A stretch of 64,000 nt of DNA, from contig OZ037929.1 in NCBI GenBank assembly GCA_964035575.1, forward strand, positions 310,001 to 374,000, given 5' to 3'. The notes under the pieces are model-generated. The model saw only the letters and a program-made list of their open reading frames with translations. It was not told the DNA's origin and ran no database searches. The DNA is from Rhynchopus sp. YZ270_cl-10. Its lineage: Eukaryota > Euglenozoa > Diplonemea > Diplonemida > Diplonemidae. The position numbers were made by a program, and so were the translations under genes. Numbering within the stretch: position 1 is the stretch's first letter; every line of letters starts with the position of its first letter. Below are positions 60,422-64,000 of this stretch, piece after piece.

Positions 60422-63391
60422 TCATCTTCTCCCCAAATTACCTACTGGTGATAATGACGCTAGCCTTGCCCTCGCAGGGCTGGACGACACAGACGACTGC
60501 CGCCACGCGAATGGAGAACTCACAGAAGGGGTCCCCGCAGCCCCACCTCCACCTCCCGGGGTAGCCGCATCGCCTCGCTGCCTGGGCGACCCCGACCCAA
60601 GCCTGCGGAGCTGCCAATCCTCGCTTTCTGCACGAAAATCCTGCAGACTGCCGAGCAACTCCCGCACACTGTCCGTCCCCCCCGCTGCAGACGGCTGGGA
60701 AACGCTTGCACCACGTCTTTCTTCTTTAGAGCCCTTTGGTGGTGACTCCTCAACAAACCTCCTTCCCACCGTTTCCACCGCAATTTCAGCTGCTCGCTGC
60801 GCCGTCATTCCGGCATTAACGTTACCTTGATATCTTCGTTTATCGTCTCGCAACCGTTGAATGATTACCGCATCTGCGTCTAGCTTAGCTTGTGTAATGG
60901 ACAACTGCTTTTTATAAGCATTCTTCTTCCGTTCCAACTCGCTATTTGCCAACAACGCCTCCTCAAGCTGCGATTTGACTGTAGTATCGGAGATGGTGTT
61001 ATTCCGTTTCAACCCTTCATTTTCTGCCGCCAATTTGTGTACCTCCTTCTGCAAAGAAACGCAGATCCCTTCCTGGCGTTGAAGCTGCTGTTCTAAGGTG
61101 CTTTTTTGAAATTCCAGCTCCTTTCGTTTGATCTGTGTATCGAGAAGGTCCGCATCAGAACGCACAGTGTTCTGTCGATATGATTCCAGCTGGCGTTGTA
61201 CGGTGACATAGTCGCGGGTAAAGGCGGTTTGTTTGTCTTCTAGGCTTTTGTGAAGGTCGCGGTTTTCGAATTCGAGTTGTCTAGCTTTGATTTTGAGTTC
61301 GTTGAAACTGACGTGGAGTTCTTGGAGTTCGACCTTAACGAGGCTGACCTCGCCCTTCTCCTTCTTGATGGCAAAGGCGCTGCGGAAGGCGGCAGCGAAC
61401 TTCAGCTTCTTTTGGTTGTTGAGGTGGTGGTGCATCTCGTTCTTCTCGGTCTCGAGCTTCTCAACCTCAGCCTCAAGAGTGACCTGCACCTCCTGCATTT
61501 GCTGCTCAACCTGCTGTGCATCTTCGAGTGCCTGTTAAAAAAAAAAGAACAAATTTATTTGCATATTCTCTACTAAATAGAAGAGGCATAATAGGGTCCA
61601 AATGTACTCAATTTTTTTTTGTAAAAAATTTGAAAGAAAAGTGGTCCTGGGGGTGCACCCCAGGACCATCCATTTTCGTGGTTTATCATGTGGCTACATC
61701 TACTCCCGCTTTCCGTAGATGAATGGGGGGAAAGGCGAGGGTTGGGGAAAGGGAAAAGGGGAGAGGGGGAGAGAGTGTGTACCTTCTGAGACGTCTTGAT
61801 CTCCTCCTCGTAGCGCTCCTCCAGTTCTATGCGGGCGTCTTCAGTGAGCCCCGTTGTCTGCTCTGCAAGCTGGCTGCGTAGGTTCGCCACCTGGTCCTTC
61901 AGGTCTGAGGGGGTTTTGTGTTGTTGTTGACAATCGCCTTAAGTACCCTCAACGCATCTCGTTTGCTTAGTCGCCCCAACAAAATAAAGGAAAGAGAAAG
62001 AAAAAAGGCGTGTGTTCGGGATGGAATGGCTCACATACTTTCTACCATCTTTGCGGAGGGCTGTTCATTGCATATGACCTTGCACACGATGGACTTGGCC
62101 TTGAGAGCGTAGCGTAAGGTGTTCGAGGTGTCTTCCATGTTTTCTGTGTTTGTTTGTTTTTTTTGTATGTTGTTTTGTTTTGTTTGTTTTTTTTTTTTTT
62201 TTTGTAATTTTCCTCCCAAATTGGAATGCAGTATACAGAAGAAGATGAAATATATCCATTTTGTTTGTAATGTAAATGTCATATATTTCTATGACATTTT
62301 TTTTATTCCTCACAATACACTCTCCACTACCTGACGAGGAAACGTTTCAAAAAAATACCTTCATGCGGGGACACAGCAGCAATCATCATTGTCTTCGAAT
62401 TGCCTCCAAGCGACTCCCGCAGCACCCACGTCAAGGTCGACTCTCTGAAGGGCGGGAGCTCGTGGGTCTTTGGGTTGCGCTTTTTGCTGTTCGCGATGAG
62501 TGTGTCGAAGACCTTTCGGAGGGTTGACAGCGAGAGGTTGATGTTCTTAGCCTCTTTTGCCGCTACTCCTTCTACACCGGACATTTTGAGCCGTTCTGAC
62601 CCTGCAAGATCGACGAGGTTGAGGATCGAATTCCGCCGCAGCCCTGTAGAAGCATTGGCCTGCAGAATCTTAATCTGGCAAATCGCATGACTCCTTGAGG
62701 ACGTCGCGTTCATCAACGTCTCGGCTAGGGCCCGCTCATTTACCCCCTTCTCCATCTCCTTCTCACACTCCTCCGCGCTCGTCACCGGGACCCGAATCAA
62801 TCCTTGTACATAAATACCAGAAACCGGATCTTCACGAATTTTAATTTCTTTAAACTCCCCCGCCTTCGCCTTCTTATTGAACAGATCCCTGACCTGCTCG
62901 TTGTAGATTTCCATAAAAGAAACCTCGACAGTGAACATCGTAGCAGGGTCTTCTTGCTTTGTGAGGTTGATGTGTTTGAAGAGGTCGTTGATGAGAAGGT
63001 ATGACACACCGCGGGAGGTGGGTGAGCCAAGCATGGTGTGGGTCTTGCCAGACCCGGTTTGGCCGTACGCGAAGATGCAGCAGTTGTAGCCGTCCAAGGC
63101 GGAGCTCAGCATCTTCTTCCCGGTTTCGTTGTACACATCCTCCTGCTCGGAAAAGCCGTTCGGGTTTTCATGCCCGGCAACCGACCAGAACACATGGTCA
63201 TATTCAAACGCTTCTCGCTCCGTCGTCGGGTCTGCCGGATCCACCAACGCCACACGTCCCCCAGACACATTCAGAACAGGGCGCATCTCCTTTCCACGTG
63301 AGGCAGAGTACGCCTCCTCGCGTGCGTTGAATGGACGCACCCGGACCATAACCTTGACATTTGCAGTCTCGGTTTTTAATTTAGGAGGCAT
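60422..63391 (-). CDS. Kinesin-3-like motor protein, four exons
   Basis: An ATP-driven microtubule motor of 789 residues. Exons: 63391-62359, 62143-62039, 61904-61783 and 61531-60422. Donors are GTATTT, GTATGT and GTACAC. The motor domain is N-terminal (about 11-380): P-loop GQTGSGKT at 110-117, switch I SSRSH at 231-235, switch II DLAGSE at 261-266. The STLTWVLRESLGGNSKT segment and the neck-proximal NTLRYALKAKSIVCKVICNE match kinesin-3. Exons 2-4 supply the last motor helix and a long coiled coil (about 395-620), followed by a disordered Ser/Pro-rich tail. No FHA or PH domain is visible, unlike typical cargo-carrying kinesin-3. Met at 63391 follows a CCTCTACAG acceptor by 11 bases. Confidence 0.88.
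61645..61671. repeat. Perfect hairpin in kinesin intron 3
   Basis: GGTCCTGGGG and CCCCAGGACC flank GTGCA. A 10-bp stem in an intron, possibly another small structured element. Confidence 0.5.
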
Positions 63392-63402
63392 TTTGTGGTG
63401 TA

Positions 63403-63450
63403 CTGTAGAGGAAGGTGGAGAGGGCGTGGGGAGGAATAAACAGAGAGGAA
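63403..63450 (-). promoter_or_regulatory. Probable trans-splice acceptor of the kinesin gene
   Basis: A C/T-rich stretch (CACGCCCTCTCCACCTTCCT) ends in CTACAG 11 bases before the start codon. Confidence 0.5.
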
Positions 63451-64000
63451 ACCCGAATGGGCCTCTCGTGTGGGCAAAGCAGAGGAGGGGTGAGATGAAC
63501 CGAAGCCTCTCTGTGCTTGGTAAAAAGGTGCAGTCAAGAGGCATGTGCCCGACCACCACAGTGCCGACGCGCATCTCGACACTCGCTATGCTCTACTCCA
63601 GGGGCTCCGCTACCGTATAAAGTTCTGTTGCGGCGCAACAGAAGTCTGGAAAAAAGCAGTGTTTCCCACGGTGAGATTTTGGGGTGAGAAATCTCACAAA
63701 AAAAAAAAAAAAAAAAAAAGTGAGGTGAGAAATCTCACCTGCAGGAAAAAAAAAAAAAAAAAAATCATGGTTGAACCACGGGAGTACCATGGGGAACTGG
63801 GTTGCTGACCGCACCATCCAGGCTGTACCTCAATTTTTTTTTGCCTGCGGCGCCATTTTCCCTTTTTTGCTCCGCAAAAAAGGGTTAGGACCATAATAGG
63901 TGTGTGACTATGTGCTGTAAAAAAGATAGATTTTTACACTGTACCCTAATTTTTTTTCGCCTGCGGCGCCATTTGTTTGATTTTTTTTTTGCTCCGCAAA
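63451..64000. other. Intergenic, ends in an incomplete repeat
   Basis: No gene. It includes palindromic GTGAGAAATCTCAC units (63682-63740) and a direct duplication of TTTTGCCTGCGGCGCCATTT-like sequence at about 63838 and 63955, each followed by TTTTTTGCTCCGCAAA. The window cuts the second copy. Confidence 0.45.
63490..63530. repeat. Hairpin family A copy upstream of the kinesin gene
   Basis: GTGAGATGAACCGAAGCCTC then TCTGTGCTTGGTAAAAAGG. The distal stem is partly lost. Confidence 0.5.

Noticed and set aside
1-64000. Spliced-leader RNA gene
   Set aside because: I looked for a short leader with a GT donor followed by hairpins and a T run. None was convincing in this window.

Overview
The window looks like nuclear DNA of a flagellated protist, most likely a euglenozoan with conventional introns (diplonemid- or euglenid-like). 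This placement is inference, not a species call. Every host gene I can support lies on the minus strand, from about 4.1 to 63.4 kb. The only convincing plus-strand gene is a transposase. Several start codons sit 10-25 bases after a pyrimidine tract ending in AG, as expected for spliced-leader acceptors. Genes also carry ordinary cis-introns with GTATG- or GTATT-type donors. An amastin-like four-pass membrane protein fits the same group. I found no spliced-leader RNA gene.

Layout. 0-4 kb: a whole-looking hAT transposon next to a 1.2 kb foldback palindrome. 4-16 kb: a disordered protein exon, a secreted AA10-type polysaccharide monooxygenase with CBM1-like domains, a TPPP/p25-alpha protein and a small EF-hand protein, separated by AT-rich DNA full of small palindromic elements. 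16-23.7 kb: almost gene-free, with MITEs, a degenerate ~190 bp tandem repeat and an inverted-repeat minisatellite. 23.7-29 kb and 41-48.7 kb: two clusters of a membrane-anchored gene family, four long and two short members. The long members join a variable N-glycosylated ectodomain to a nearly invariant ferritin-like diiron domain. 29.5-33.7 kb: a nest of palindromic elements built on CAAGTACTTG. 34-37.4 kb: a 1000-residue coiled-coil protein. 39.5-40.7 kb: an LRRC34-like protein. 44.4-45.1 kb: the amastin-like protein. 50-63.4 kb: gene-dense, with a four-exon unknown protein, a ubiquitin-like protein, a 1087-residue coiled-coil protein, an EF-hand protein and a four-exon kinesin-3-like motor.

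Themes. Kinesin-3, TPPP and LRRC34-like proteins suggest a cell with microtubule or ciliary structures. The monooxygenase suggests extracellular chitin or cellulose breakdown. The strongest candidate for something undescribed is the ferritin-domain family. Its N-terminal anchor and C-terminal enzyme-like domain are almost identical between copies, while the ectodomain between them has diverged strongly, and two short members have lost the enzyme domain at different breakpoints. A second theme is a set of short structured sequences (35-50 bases, several families) scattered in intergenic regions and introns, plus a ~210 bp element shared by two introns of one gene.
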